Shown: piece after piece, positions 17,158 to 27,306 of the stretch
Position numbering within the stretch: position 1 is the first letter of the stretch
Layout of the letters: every line of letters begins with the position of its first letter
Assembly (NCBI RefSeq): GCF_013343005.1
Contig: NZ_CP054491.1
Location: forward strand, 1,054,001-1,118,000
Direction: 5' to 3'
DNA length: 64,000 bases
From: Candidatus Reidiella endopervernicosa
Lineage (GTDB): Bacteria; Pseudomonadota; Gammaproteobacteria; GCF-013343005
The notes under the pieces: generated by a model
What the model saw: only the letters and a program-made list of their open reading frames with translations
What the model was told of the DNA's origin: nothing
The model's database searches: none
Program-made: the position numbers and the translations under genes

Positions 17158-19734
17158 TCAGCTGTGAGCAATGGTACCGATGGTGGTTACCATCTCCGGT
17201 GATGGTTTGCCGATGTGATAACCCTGCGCATAGGTAATGCCCGCTTTGCGTACCTCATCCAGCACTTCGGCATCCTCGACAAATTCAGCAATTGAGTAGA
17301 GGTTGAGGTCCCCCGCCAGTGCAGAGATTGAGTGGACCAGCGCCAGGTCGCGAGGATCATTTAACATGTTGGCAACGAAGTCTCCTTCGATCTTCACAAA
17401 GTCGATCGGGAAACGCTTCAGATAGTGGAAGCTGGAGAAGCCGGAGCCGAAGTCGTCGATTGCCAGCTGGTAGCCATCGCTCTTCAGCTCGTTAACGAAT
17501 TTCTCCAGCAGGCTCATGTTTTTCACCGTGTCGCGTTCGGTGATCTCGAAGACGATACGATCATGCTCAATGTTGTACTTTTCGGTCAGACGACGAATCT
17601 CGGGGATAAAGTCGCTCAGTACCAGCGCGCGTGGCGAGAGGTTAATAAACAGCTTGCCGCCGTAGCCACTCTCCTGCAGTTTGGCGAACGCCTTCTCGAT
17701 CACGATGATGTCGAGCATATGGATCACACCCATGCGCTCAGCGATCTCGATGAACTCGAAGGCACCCATGATTGTCTCGTCTTCGAGCTGGATACGGCTT
17801 AGCACCTCAAAGGCATCGACACGATCTTCCTGTACGTTATAGATCGGCTGGAAGAAGGGGATGATGCGTTTCTGCTGAATCGCATCGTTGATGATCTGGC
17901 TCTTCTCGCCAATCTTTTTAAAGACCTCCACCACATCCTGATCGGTAGGAACACCGATGCGGTTTTTGCCCTCGGTCTTCGCCTTGTACATCATGTTATC
18001 AGCGAACATGAAGAGATCTTTCCCTTCGGTAGCGTGGGCTGGGTAGGTGGCCAGACCAATGGAAACGGTCGCCTTGGCCGCGCTGCCATCGGGGGCCTCG
18101 AGGGTGAGACGGTTGGCGTTCTGCAAGATGCGTTCGCACACGGGTAGGGCGTGCTCCTGATCACTTTCAGGTAGCAATACGACAAACTCATCACCACCGT
18201 AACGCGCCAGCACGTCACCGTTTCGCATCGCATCGTCAATGGCGGAGGCAAACTCCTGCAGGAAGCGATCGCCAAAGCTGTGGCCGTAACTGTCGTTGAC
18301 CGACTTGAAGTTGTCGAGGTCGATGACTAACAGGCTGAAGGCGTAGTCGTGGCGCTCGGCGCGATTGATCTCATAGCCGAGCAGCTCCCAGAAGATGCGC
18401 TGGTTATAGAGATCGGTGAGCGGGTCACGGGTGGCGTAGTATTCAAGGTCCTTGGTGTATTTGTAGATTGCCTTAACCGAACCCACCACGTTGAGCAGGG
18501 TGGAGAGAATGCTCTCCATTACCAGTATTCGTACCTCATCATCGCCCAGTCCCGACTGCACACCGATACCGACGATGCCGCCGATCTTGGGGGTGTCGAC
18601 AAATAGTGATTTGGTCTGCAGCTCGATCTGGTCGTTGTCGAGTTCAATGATCTCACCAGCAGGATCGGAGATGTTGTGGTTAATCACCAGGCTGGGGAAT
18701 GAGGAGAAGCTGGGGTGGTTTTCCAGCGCCTTCTTCACCGCGCGTTCCATTGAGTCGCGGGTCCGTTCTGAGGGGGGTGAGATCCAGAATATCTCCAGAT
18801 CGAACAGCTCATCATCGACCTTGAAGATGGAGAAGAGGGTGTAGGCATCGATGACGCGATTGATCTCACCAAGCATGGTGCTGACATACTCGCGCCAGTC
18901 ACGCACTACATCGGAGGTGATGACAAACTTCTCCAGCAGTCGGATCTCAAACTCAAGCAGCTCCTTGTCGACGGCGACCGATTTTAGCTTGGTACCGAGC
19001 ATTGCGACTTTATGGAAGATGTTGTTGAGTTCAGTGAAACCGAGATCGACCTCGTTGAGATCGATGTTCTTCAGGTCCGAGACGCGGTTGACCTGATCGA
19101 TATTGGTATCGAGGATGGCCAGTGAGCGGTTGATCCGCTTGTTGAGCATAAAGGCGACCAGCAGCGCCATGATGAAGGGAATGGGGGCGATCAGCGCCAG
19201 TGGTGCCAGCAGCTGGCTCTCGGCCTTTGAGAGCAGTGGTGTCAGATCCTGACGAACCTCAATCACGCCGAGAATATTGCCCGTCTTGGCATTGGTGTGG
19301 CACTGCAGACATTCATCCTTGGCCGTCAGTGGGTAGCTGTATCGGATGGAGGTGTCACTGACGATGGAGACCGCCTGCCCGCTGCTAAAGGTCTCGTTAA
19401 TCATCGTGTCGCCCGGTTGGCTTCCGATGGAGCCAAACAGATGGTTGACCAGTTCGCCGCGATAGATGGTGGTGGTGTGGCTGGTTTTGCTCGAGGTCTG
19501 CTCAAGAGAGGCGATGAACTCCTCCAGCTGCGCTCGCGACCAGCCCTGACGCATGATCTGGTACATCGCATTGAAGGTGTTGCGCGCCAGTGACTCGGAG
19601 CTGGAGATGGCGTTATCGCGAACGGCACTGCTATAGGCGTGGCTGGTGGTGAAATAGAGCCCGACCAGCAGAATCAGCGAGACGAGTAGTGCCGCAGCGA
19701 GGATGAATCCCTTGATGGTCTTTAGTGCTTGCAT
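17158..19734 (-). CDS. Membrane sensor with c-type haem motif, GGDEF and EAL domains
   Basis: 858 residues. One membrane helix at residues 7-28 is followed by a periplasmic domain (about 30-175) with CLQCHT near residue 140, a c-type haem-binding motif of the DUF3365 kind, then a second helix (about 180-198). A linker precedes GGDEF (RYGGDEF about residue 513), intact for diguanylate cyclase activity, and an EAL domain (AFEVLSR about 642, FEITERDT, IDDFGSGFSSF, KIEGDF) with the catalytic acidic residues kept. It probably makes or breaks cyclic-di-GMP in response to a redox or gas signal sensed by haem; which activity dominates is unknown. Confidence 0.88.
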   Translation of the reverse strand: MQALKTIKGFILAAALLVSLILLVGLYFTTSHAYSSAVRDNAISSSESLARNTFNAMYQIMRQGWSRAQLEEFIASLEQTSSKTSHTTTIYRGELVNHLFGSIGSQPGDTMINETFSSGQAVSIVSDTSIRYSYPLTAKDECLQCHTNAKTGNILGVIEVRQDLTPLLSKAESQLLAPLALIAPIPFIMALLVAFMLNKRINRSLAILDTNIDQVNRVSDLKNIDLNEVDLGFTELNNIFHKVAMLGTKLKSVAVDKELLEFEIRLLEKFVITSDVVRDWREYVSTMLGEINRVIDAYTLFSIFKVDDELFDLEIFWISPPSERTRDSMERAVKKALENHPSFSSFPSLVINHNISDPAGEIIELDNDQIELQTKSLFVDTPKIGGIVGIGVQSGLGDDEVRILVMESILSTLLNVVGSVKAIYKYTKDLEYYATRDPLTDLYNQRIFWELLGYEINRAERHDYAFSLLVIDLDNFKSVNDSYGHSFGDRFLQEFASAIDDAMRNGDVLARYGGDEFVVLLPESDQEHALPVCERILQNANRLTLEAPDGSAAKATVSIGLATYPAHATEGKDLFMFADNMMYKAKTEGKNRIGVPTDQDVVEVFKKIGEKSQIINDAIQQKRIIPFFQPIYNVQEDRVDAFEVLSRIQLEDETIMGAFEFIEIAERMGVIHMLDIIVIEKAFAKLQESGYGGKLFINLSPRALVLSDFIPEIRRLTEKYNIEHDRIVFEITERDTVKNMSLLEKFVNELKSDGYQLAIDDFGSGFSSFHYLKRFPIDFVKIEGDFVANMLNDPRDLALVHSISALAGDLNLYSIAEFVEDAEVLDEVRKAGITYAQGYHIGKPSPEMVTTIGTIAHS

Positions 19735-19858
19735 TGATGCGCCACGCTCCCGTCAGCCGCTGTGCGCTAATAGGAAAACTGTAGCGCATAAATTGGCGCT
19801 CAAATTACCATACTTTTAGTGGTTTAATGCTTGATCTGTGTCAGTTGAGGGGTGTTGG

Positions 19859-21928
19859 CTAGTCAGGGGTGTCGAGCTGCTGTTTGAGTGTGGCCAGCGC
19901 GCCCTTGGCAGTGATCGGTGAGGAGCAGGCGTTGCCACTGCAAAGGTAAGCGGTGAAATCGCCGCGCAGGGTACGTTCGGCGAGTGCGCCGGGAAGATTC
20001 GTCTCGTCGGAGGGGATAGGGAAGGCGAGGCGACGTGGCGAGTATTGTCGTGCCACCAGCTGCTGCCATGAGCGGAGCTCCTCCTCGTTGCCACGAAGAA
20101 CCAACATCTGCGAGGGGTAGACCGAAGACTCAACATCGAGCAGCAGTGCGTTGTGGCGATGTGGCATCTCGCTGATCATCGGCGCGGCGGCATCGAGGGT
20201 ACGTCTGGCGGCGTTCAGGTAGCGCTCTTCCCCCAGTAGCTGGCCAAGACGATTTAGGGCGTAGGCGGCGATACCGTTGCCGGCCGGAGTCGACTCATCA
20301 CCGAGTGGTTTGGGGCGCTGGATCAACGCCTCGTGATCGTCAGCGGTAAAGAAGAAACCACCATTTTCTTTATCTTCAAAGTGTTCCAGCAAGACATCGG
20401 CCAGCGCGATGGCGAAGTCGAGATCGTTGCGTGACCAGCGTACCTGTAACAACTCGAGTAACGCGTCGAGCAGGAAGGCGTAGTCGTCGAGATAGCCCAT
20501 CAGGCGCGCCTGTCCATCCTTGTGGCTGGCAAAGAGGCGGCCATCTTTCCACAGGTTGTGGCGAATGAAGTTGAGCGCCCGTTCGGCTGAATCGATGAAG
20601 GCGCTGTTATCGAAGATGCGACCGGCAACCGCCATGCCCTTGATCATCAGGCCGTTCCAGGCGGTGAGTACCTTCTCGTCGCGCCCGGGATGAACGCGGT
20701 GTTCGCGAAGTCTAAAGAGTGTCTCGCGAGCACCATCGAGTTGTTGCCGTACTGAGTCGATATCGAGCATGAACTCTTTCGACAGGGTTTCATCATCGGC
20801 GTAGCAGTGTAGATGCCAACTCCCCTCAAAATTGGCCTTGCGATCGAGCCCGAAGTGGCGGGAGAAGAGCTCATACTGTTCGGTCTCGAGTACCTCCTTG
20901 ATCGTCTCTGGGTGCCAGACGTAGAAGATCCCTTCGTGCCCTTCGGAGTCGGCATCAAGGGTGGAGAAGTAGCCACCTTCGGGGGACTGCATCTCCCGGA
21001 TCACCCAACGCGCGGTCTCTTCAGCGGTGCGGCGAAACAGCGGCTCGTGGGTGATCTGCCACGCCTCGCTGTAGATGCTCAGTAGTGGGCCATTGTCGTA
21101 GAGCATCTTTTCGAAGTGGGGAATCATCCACTGGTTATCGACCGAGTAGCGGCAGAAGCCCCCGCCGAGATGGTCGAAGAGACCGCCGAGTGCCATTTTG
21201 CGCAGGGTGAAAGTAGCGCTCTCCAGTGCCTCATTATCACCAGTGGCCGACCAGTGGCGCAGAAGCCGCTCAAGGCTGGTGCAGTGGGGGAATTTAGGGG
21301 CGCGACCAAAGCCACCATGTTCCGGCTCAATGCTCTTTTTTAGCTCACGATAGGCCTGGTCGAGGGTCTCGATGGTGATCTCATTGCTGCCACTGCTGTA
21401 GAGGTGCGGGGTATTAATTTTCTCCAGTGCATCGAGCAGTGGTGTGTTCTGTTTGTCGATATCGCTGCGGTTGTCACGATAGAAATCGGCTACCTGATTG
21501 AGAATGTCGGCAAAGGATGGCATGCCATAGCGCGGCTCACGTGGGAAGTAAGTGCCACCAAAGAAGGGCACCTGAGCATCGTGGGTGAGAAACATCGTTA
21601 GTGGCCAGCCGCCGGGACGATTGGTCAGCAGCTGGTGGGCGGTCTGATAGATCTTGTCGAGGTCGGGGCGCTCTTCACGGTCGACCTTGATGTTGATAAA
21701 ACGCTCATTCATCAGGGCGCGCGGATCATCGTGTTCAAACGATTCGTGTGCCATCACATGGCACCAATGGCAGGCGGAGTAGCCAATTGAGAGCAGGATC
21801 GGTTTGCCCGTCTCATGCGCCAGCTGCAACGCCTCTTCACCCCAGGGATACCACTGCACCGGGTTATCCGCGTGTTGCAAAAGGTAGGGGCTGGTTTCGC
21901 TGGTGAGTGCGTTTTGCGAGCTGCTCAT
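19859..21928 (-). CDS. YyaL/SSP411-type protein with thioredoxin-like domain (DUF255)
   Basis: 689 residues. The N-terminal thioredoxin-like domain has [13 protein letters not shown] and [19 protein letters not shown] (CxxC-type pair in CHWC), then [11 protein letters not shown] and [10 protein letters not shown]. The rest resembles the six-hairpin glycosidase-like barrel of this family ([28 protein letters not shown]). The family is widespread, and its physiological role is unsettled. It is transcribed away from the glycosyltransferase operon; one element copy sits 73 bases before its start. Confidence 0.9.
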   Translation of the reverse strand: MSSSQNALTSETSPYLLQHADNPVQWYPWGEEALQLAHETGKPILLSIGYSACHWCHVMAHESFEHDDPRALMNERFINIKVDREERPDLDKIYQTAHQLLTNRPGGWPLTMFLTHDAQVPFFGGTYFPREPRYGMPSFADILNQVADFYRDNRSDIDKQNTPLLDALEKINTPHLYSSGSNEITIETLDQAYRELKKSIEPEHGGFGRAPKFPHCTSLERLLRHWSATGDNEALESATFTLRKMALGGLFDHLGGGFCRYSVDNQWMIPHFEKMLYDNGPLLSIYSEAWQITHEPLFRRTAEETARWVIREMQSPEGGYFSTLDADSEGHEGIFYVWHPETIKEVLETEQYELFSRHFGLDRKANFEGSWHLHCYADDETLSKEFMLDIDSVRQQLDGARETLFRLREHRVHPGRDEKVLTAWNGLMIKGMAVAGRIFDNSAFIDSAERALNFIRHNLWKDGRLFASHKDGQARLMGYLDDYAFLLDALLELLQVRWSRNDLDFAIALADVLLEHFEDKENGGFFFTADDHEALIQRPKPLGDESTPAGNGIAAYALNRLGQLLGEERYLNAARRTLDAAAPMISEMPHRHNALLLDVESSVYPSQMLVLRGNEEELRSWQQLVARQYSPRRLAFPIPSDETNLPGALAERTLRGDFTAYLCSGNACSSPITAKGALATLKQQLDTPD

Positions 21929-22001
21929 TGCGCAGTTCTCTCCGCTGTCCTGACTGGTTATGGACGGCTAACTATAGCAGAGCGATAACGGCTTGTCCAT
22001 C

Positions 22002-22269
22002 GCTGACCGCCATGGATAGCGAAGCGAAGGCGTTAGTCCGCGATAGTCGACGCCGTCTGCCTATTCGTAGTTGAGAGCGCGGCGAACGACGGAAGATGAG
22101 CAGCGGCTTTATGTCGGCGGAGTCAGTGAGGAGTTTGTAGGCCGCGAAGAGGTGATTACGCAACGAACGCAGCGAGTCGGCGCCGCATGGCTAAACGGTC
22201 GCGTTAAGTTGGTTGCTGTTTGCTTGGGCTTGATGCCCAAAACAAACTTTCGCAAAAATAGCGACTCCC
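22002..22269 (+). repeat. Intervening element, copy A (intergenic)
   Basis: About 268 bases, from GCTGACC to GACTCCC, the most diverged of five copies (losses around 22080-22100 and 22115-22135). It follows a C and is followed by GG, as in the other copies. It lies in the leader of the glycosyltransferase gene at 22380, in the same sense as that gene. The 3' stem GTTTG/CAAAC and the TTGGGC/GCCCAA hairpin are intact. Confidence 0.85.
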
Positions 22270-22379
22270 GGTGAAATCTGTTGCTTTTGAGGGGTAACCA
22301 ATTAATGAGGAAAATGGTATGCAATCCTGCGATAATAGCCGGCTACTATTGGCTCACCCGCAGAGAAACCTAAAGAATC

Positions 22380-23120
22380 ATGGACTTATCGGTAGTCGTT
22401 CCGGTCCGTAATGAGGCCGACAATATCCGCCCTTTGATCGAGGAAATTCGAGACGCCCTGCAGGGAAAGATCGAGTACGAGATCATCTACATCGATGATG
22501 GCAGTGACGATGAGACCCCTCAGCGTCTGCAGCAGATGATGGCAGAGCTGCCGCAGCTGCGCGTGCTGCGGCACGTGGTCAACTGTGGACAGAGTACCAG
22601 CGTGCGCAGTGGTGTGCGTGTTGCACAGGCCGACTGGATCGCTACCCTCGATGGTGATGGACAGAACGACCCGGCCGACATACCGGCCATGTTCGCGGTA
22701 ATTCAGGGCGACAATGCCCCGGCCAATCTGCAGATGGTCGCCGGTTGGCGTCACAAGCGTCAGGATAACTGGCTGCGCAAACTCTCCTCGCGGGTCGCCA
22801 ACAAGGTGCGCTCCTCAATGCTGCGCGACAGCACCCCCGATAGCGGTTGTGGCCTGAAGGTCTTCTCCCGTCAGGCGTTTTTGGAACTTCCCTACTTCAA
22901 CCACATGCACCGCTTTCTGCCGGCGTTGATCATCCGCAACGGTGGCGTGATCGATACGGTCAAGGTGAACCATCGTCCACGTACCATGGGCACCTCCAAG
23001 TACGGTCTGCACAACCGCCTCTGGGTCGGTCTGGTTGATCTGTTCGGTGTGCGCTGGCTGCTCAAACGCGCCAAGCTGCCCGAAGTGGTTGAACAGCCTC
23101 GGGAGTCGGGCGGGCAGTAG
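22380..23120 (+). CDS. Family 2 glycosyltransferase, polyprenyl/dolichyl-phosphate type
   Basis: 246 residues. GT-A fold motifs are plain: VVVPVRNEADNI at the N-terminus, YIDDGSDDETPQ, and ATLDGDGQNDPADI with the metal-binding DxD-like acids. The region VNHRPRTMGTSKYG is typical of the DPMS-like group that transfers sugar to polyprenyl phosphate. No C-terminal membrane helices are present. With an ArnT-like transferase downstream, it probably charges a lipid carrier with the sugar that the transferase moves on to lipid A or another acceptor. It is the first gene of a cluster reaching rlmI. Confidence 0.88.
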   Translation: MDLSVVVPVRNEADNIRPLIEEIRDALQGKIEYEIIYIDDGSDDETPQRLQQMMAELPQLRVLRHVVNCGQSTSVRSGVRVAQADWIATLDGDGQNDPADIPAMFAVIQGDNAPANLQMVAGWRHKRQDNWLRKLSSRVANKVRSSMLRDSTPDSGCGLKVFSRQAFLELPYFNHMHRFLPALIIRNGGVIDTVKVNHRPRTMGTSKYGLHNRLWVGLVDLFGVRWLLKRAKLPEVVEQPRESGGQ

Positions 23121-23139
23121 TACTGCTGGGCCGCATTGC

Positions 23140-23853
23140 ATGAACCCCCGAATACTGCTGCGTGGCCTACTGCTGATTGGCTCACTGGTCGCGCTGGGCT
23201 ATCTGTTTGAGGTGACTCAACTCGGCAGTCTGCTCGATAAGGGCTGGATCGATAGTGAGATCCGCGGCAAGGGGCTCGACGGTGAGCTGATCTTTATTGC
23301 CATCGGTGCACTCGCCACCGCTGTTGGTCTACCGCGTCAGCTGATCGGTTTTCTCGGTGGTTACGCCTTCGGTTTCCTTTTCGGAACTCTCGCTGCACTG
23401 ATTGCGGCTAGCCTCGGTTGTGTGATCGCCTTCTACTACTCGCGACTCTTCGGACGGGCGCTGGTGATGGCGCGTTTCGAACGACGCATTCGCCGCGTTA
23501 ATGATTTTCTTAGTGGCCACACCTTCTCAATGACGGTACTGATTCGGCTGCTGCCGATCGGTAGTAACCTCGCGACCAATCTGGCAGCGGGTGTGACCCA
23601 TGTACCCGCCTTTGCCTTCATCGCCGGTTCGGCGCTCGGTTACATCCCACAGACGGCGGTGTTCGCGCTGGCTGGAAGTGGTATTGAGGTTGATCCCGTG
23701 CTGCGTATCGGTCTCGCTATCGCCCTGTTTGTTATCTCTGGAGTGCTCGGCGCCTATCTCTACCGACGCTTCCGTCACGGTCGTAGCCTCGATCGTGAGA
23801 TCGATCGGGAACTGGGTGAGGAACAGGCTGTTGAAGAGCAGCAGAAGGCGTAG
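23140..23853 (+). CDS. TVP38/TMEM64 (DedA-like) membrane protein
   Basis: 237 residues from the ATG at 23140; a longer in-frame start at 23035 lies inside the previous gene and is rejected. Several membrane helices are seen, and the family core GGYAFGFLFGTLAALIAAS plus RLLPIGSNLATNLAAG matches the SNARE-associated/VTT domain. Members are thought to be lipid scramblases or transporters that help recycle carrier lipids, which suits a neighbourhood of polyprenyl-sugar enzymes. The stop is directly followed by the next ATG. Confidence 0.87.
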   Translation: MNPRILLRGLLLIGSLVALGYLFEVTQLGSLLDKGWIDSEIRGKGLDGELIFIAIGALATAVGLPRQLIGFLGGYAFGFLFGTLAALIAASLGCVIAFYYSRLFGRALVMARFERRIRRVNDFLSGHTFSMTVLIRLLPIGSNLATNLAAGVTHVPAFAFIAGSALGYIPQTAVFALAGSGIEVDPVLRIGLAIALFVISGVLGAYLYRRFRHGRSLDREIDRELGEEQAVEEQQKA

Positions 23854-24669
23854 ATGAGCGAGCTCACTTCAATGAGGCTGCGGATCTCAACACCCTGGCT
23901 GCTGCTTGGCGGCTGGCTACTGCTGATGATCGTCTCACTGCTGTCGCGCAGCTATGCACCGATTGATGAGACGCGCTATGTGACGGTTGCCTGGGAGATG
24001 TGGCTGCGTGGCGACTATCTGGTGCCGCACCTCAATGGCGAGACCTATAGCCACAAACCGCCGCTGCTCTTCTGGCTCTTCAATCTCGGCTGGTCGATCT
24101 TCGGTGTGAACGAGTGGTGGCCGCGACTGGTGCCACCGCTGTTTGGTCTCGGGTCACTCTTTCTAACCATACATATCGCGCGTCGCCTTTGGCCCGAGCG
24201 CGAGGTGGTGGCTCAACTCGCACCACTGATGCTGCTCGGTTCACTCTTCTGGGCCTTCTACACCACCGCCACCATGTTCGACATGATGATGGTCTTCTTC
24301 ACCCTGCTCGGCCTGAGTGGTGTGATCGACGCCTGGCAGCGTGGTGGCCTGCGTGGCTGGCTCATTCTGGCCGTTGCCATCGGTCTGGGTGTGTTGGCCA
24401 AGGGACCGGTGATTCTGCTGCTGACCCTACCGACTGCGCTACTGGCACCGTGGTGGATGGGCGCGGGCCGCATCGTCAGTCTGCCGCGCTGGTATCTGGC
24501 GATCTTCGCCTCGGTGCTCGGTGGGGCTGCCATTGCGCTTGCGTGGGCGATTCCCGCTGCGATTGCGGGTGGTGAGGCCTACGCCGATGCTGATCACGCT
24601 CTTCTGGTGGTTGATCAGGTAACGGCCACAACGCATGGTTCCTGCCATCGCCGTCGCGGCTTCTTCTGA
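23854..24669 (+). pseudogene. ArnT/PMT-family glycosyltransferase, truncated after about 245 residues
   Basis: The N-terminal part is convincing: SRSYAPIDETRYVTVAWEMW, HLNGETYSHKPPLLFWLFNLGW and repeated membrane helices match the ArnT/PMT family (GT83-like), which normally runs to about 500-570 residues. After GGEAYADA (about 24590) the frame is lost and the reading frame ends at 24669 with unlike residues. The missing half should lie in the following 1.1 kb, which has no coding frame. Either the gene is disrupted or the assembly is faulty here. Confidence 0.75.
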
Positions 24670-25789
24670 GCGGGATCGCTGGCGATCTCTGCTACCGTTC
24701 TGCTGCTTGCCGGCTGGGTGGCTGCTCTGATCGCCGCGCTGGTGGCGGAGCTACCCAACTGGAGCGTCTGAACCGGGTGCGCTGCTGGGTTGCGGTCGGG
24801 ATTCGCTTGTATTAGCCGGATTCACTGGCCGCCATGCGTGGCGTATGCGTCGATCAGGGTGGGTCCAATATCGCCGTTCTGGGTGCGCGACCGCTCATCG
24901 CCTGCTTGGCCGAGCGACCGTGCTCTGAACAGGGGTTGCGTCGCAATCTCGTGAGTACCCTGGTCGTACCATCTTGCGGCTGTCGCGCTGGCGATCTTCA
25001 AACGGCGTCAGCTGAGGACGTGGGCGCAAGTATCCAATGGGCGGTTACGATGAAATCCGGGTCGGAGGGGCGGGTGTCGTCGATTACACACCGGTAGTGT
25101 CTCATCGCCGATTACTGCTGCCGCCTGGTGGCGACGTGGCGGGCTCGACGATGCAGTGCTGGTGATCAATATGGGCTGGGCATGCTGCCGACTCGCTGAC
25201 TACGAATCTGCTACTCTGTCGGTCTGACGCGGGTACTCGCTGTGGAATTTGCAGTAAACGCGGTGTTGCGGCTGACGATGGTGCTGGTGGTGATCGGCCA
25301 GTATCCATTTTGCTTTTAGCCCACTCCTCGAACGCGTCCGCTTATGATCTTCAGCCGGCGTTGCGAGCCGTGGGCGCAAATAATCAGAGGGTGGGGCCGG
25401 CAGCATGCAAGTTGGCCTGCCACCTTCACTTGGGGGGCCTTCTGCGGTTTTCCTGCGCGGTGGGTTGCAACGGGCCGATGCGGGGTTGCGCTGAACGGTT
25501 GCGGACTCGCGTACCATCTGCCGACTTCTGGATCAGATCGGGTGGGTCGCTGCTGGTGATCTACTTTTGTGGGTTGGATGTGCCGATCGTAACCCTTCTC
25601 GCACCGCTGGTCGAGTCGCGCTGGTTATCTCGCAATGTGGAAATGTGGTTGAGTCGACGTTACCATTTGCTGTGGCTGAAGATAGGGCGCTTGGTGGTGA
25701 CGCGTTGATCCGCATGCAATGTGATAAGCAGAACCACTTCGGCCGAAGCGGTCGCCGTTTGAATTCAGCCGATTGCGCAAGCGGGGCAG
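24670..25789. other. Scrambled region between ArnT-like and PAP2 fragments
   Basis: About 1.1 kb with GC content like the genes around it but no frame longer than about 130 codons and none with family resemblance. Short hydrophobic pieces, for example around 24700-24770 (LLAGWVAALIAALV) and 25215-25310 (VLAVEFAVNAVLRL), look like broken membrane helices. It occupies the place of the second half of the ArnT-like gene and the first half of the PAP2 gene. I see no element copy, insertion sequence or RNA gene in it. Confidence 0.5.
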
Positions 25790-26106
25790 CGGTTACTGCA
25801 TACATCGCATCACGGCGATTGCCCTCTAACCACACCTTCAACTTCTTTGCGATGGCGCTCTTCATGAGTTTCTTCCTGCGCGGCTGGGGTTGGCGAACGG
25901 CCCTGATCGGGGTTTCGCTACTGGTTGCGATCTCCCGTATCTATCTCGCCAAGCACTATCCGAGTCAGGTCGGTGTGGGTCTGCTGCTGGGTGTGAGTTA
26001 CGGTTTTGTGCTGGGTTGGTTAGTGGTGCGATTTATCCCCTATCTGCGCACGCTTCATCAGCGCGCGGGTGGTGCAATCAGAATTAAAAAGGGTGAGTGG
26101 TTATGA
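25790..26106 (+). pseudogene. PAP2-family phosphatase, C-terminal half only
   Basis: In the frame ending at 26106, RRLPSNHTFNFFAMALF (from 25813) matches the PAP2 motif PSxHT, and AISRIYLAKHYPSQVGVG matches the third motif SRxYxxxHYxxD. Membrane helices surround both. The first PAP2 motif (KxxxxxxRP) is not found upstream, where the sequence is scrambled. PAP2 enzymes dephosphorylate undecaprenyl diphosphate or other lipid phosphates, which suits the carrier-lipid theme. The stop overlaps the rlmI start by four bases, so the junction was once coupled. Confidence 0.75.
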
Positions 26107-27302
26107 GTGAAACGTTTGCACCATTGCGTCTGAAAAAGAATGAGGAGCGTCGTCTGCGTGCCGGACACCTTTGGGTCTTCAGTAATGAGATCGATACAGC
26201 GCAGACACCACTGAGTGGTTTCGAGGCGGGTCAGCCGGTTGAGATTCAGGGCCATAGCGGCAAGGTGATTGGCACCGGTTACGCCAATCCCAACTCGCTG
26301 ATCACGGCACGTTTGGTGAGTCGTGATCGTAAACACCCGCTCTCCGATTCACTGCTGGTGCACCGCATCAAGGTGGCCCTCTCTCTAAGAGAGACGCTGT
26401 TCGATAAACCCTGTTATCGATTGATTTTTGGCGAGAGCGATGGTCTGCCGGGTGTGGTGGTAGACCGCTTTGGTGATGTGCTGGTGGTACAGATCACCAC
26501 CGCCGGAATGGAGCGGATGAAGGATGCACTGCTCGCTGCACTGGAGAAGGTACTCAAGCCGACGGCGGTGCTGTGGCGTAACGACAGTTCGATTCGCAAG
26601 CTCGAAGGGCTCGATAGCTATGTTGAACCCGCCTTGGGTGAGGTGCCGGAGACGGTCGCACTAGAGGAGAACGGCGTGCAGTTCGAGGCACCGATCATCG
26701 GCGGGCAGAAGACCGGCTGGTTCTACGACCACCGTATGAACCGCGCACGACTCGCTCCCTATGTGCAGGGCAAACGCGTGCTCGATGTCTTCAGTTATGT
26801 CGGTGGGTGGGGTGTGCAGGCGGCCGCCTTCGGCGCAAGCGAGGTGGCCTGCGTCGATAGCTCCGAGAGCGCACTCGATATGGCGCACCACAATGCCGAG
26901 CTTAACGGTGTCGCTGACAAGTTTGTCGGCGTTGAGGGCGATGCCTTCGAGGCGCTCAAATCACTGCGTCTCGATCACGAGAAGTTCGATGTAGTCATCC
27001 TCGATCCGCCCGCATTCATCAAACGGAAAAAGGATTTCAAACAGGGTGTAGAGGGGTATCGGCGTCTCAATCAGCTCGGTATGCAGGTACTACAGAAAGA
27101 CGGCATCCTCGTCTCTGCATCCTGCTCGCACCATCTGCCCCATCAAAAACTGCAGGATCTGATGCTGCAGTCCTCGGTCCACCTCGATCGTACCCTGCAA
27201 GTGCTCGAGCAGGGCCATCAGGGCCCCGATCACCCGGTCCACCCGGCAATCCCCGAGAGTGCCTACATCAAGGCGATCTTCTCCCGCGTGTTGTGGCGCT
27301 AA
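26103..27302 (+). CDS. rlmI: 23S rRNA cytosine methyltransferase RlmI
   Basis: 399 residues from the ATG at 26103, preceded by AAAGGGTGA; a GTG two codons upstream is also in frame. An N-terminal PUA domain (KKNEERRLRAGHLWVFSNEI) leads to a Rossmann methyltransferase: VLDVFSYVGGWGVQAA is the SAM loop, ILDPPAF is motif IV and SASCSHHL holds the catalytic Cys. RlmI methylates C1962 of 23S rRNA to m5C. It converges with the FHA gene, with four bases between the stops. Confidence 0.92.
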   Translation: MSETFAPLRLKKNEERRLRAGHLWVFSNEIDTAQTPLSGFEAGQPVEIQGHSGKVIGTGYANPNSLITARLVSRDRKHPLSDSLLVHRIKVALSLRETLFDKPCYRLIFGESDGLPGVVVDRFGDVLVVQITTAGMERMKDALLAALEKVLKPTAVLWRNDSSIRKLEGLDSYVEPALGEVPETVALEENGVQFEAPIIGGQKTGWFYDHRMNRARLAPYVQGKRVLDVFSYVGGWGVQAAAFGASEVACVDSSESALDMAHHNAELNGVADKFVGVEGDAFEALKSLRLDHEKFDVVILDPPAFIKRKKDFKQGVEGYRRLNQLGMQVLQKDGILVSASCSHHLPHQKLQDLMLQSSVHLDRTLQVLEQGHQGPDHPVHPAIPESAYIKAIFSRVLWR

Positions 27303-27306
27303 GGCG

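Noticed and set aside
24834-25708. Small + strand frames in the scrambled region
   Set aside because: They are short, odd in composition and lack any family motif or ribosome site.
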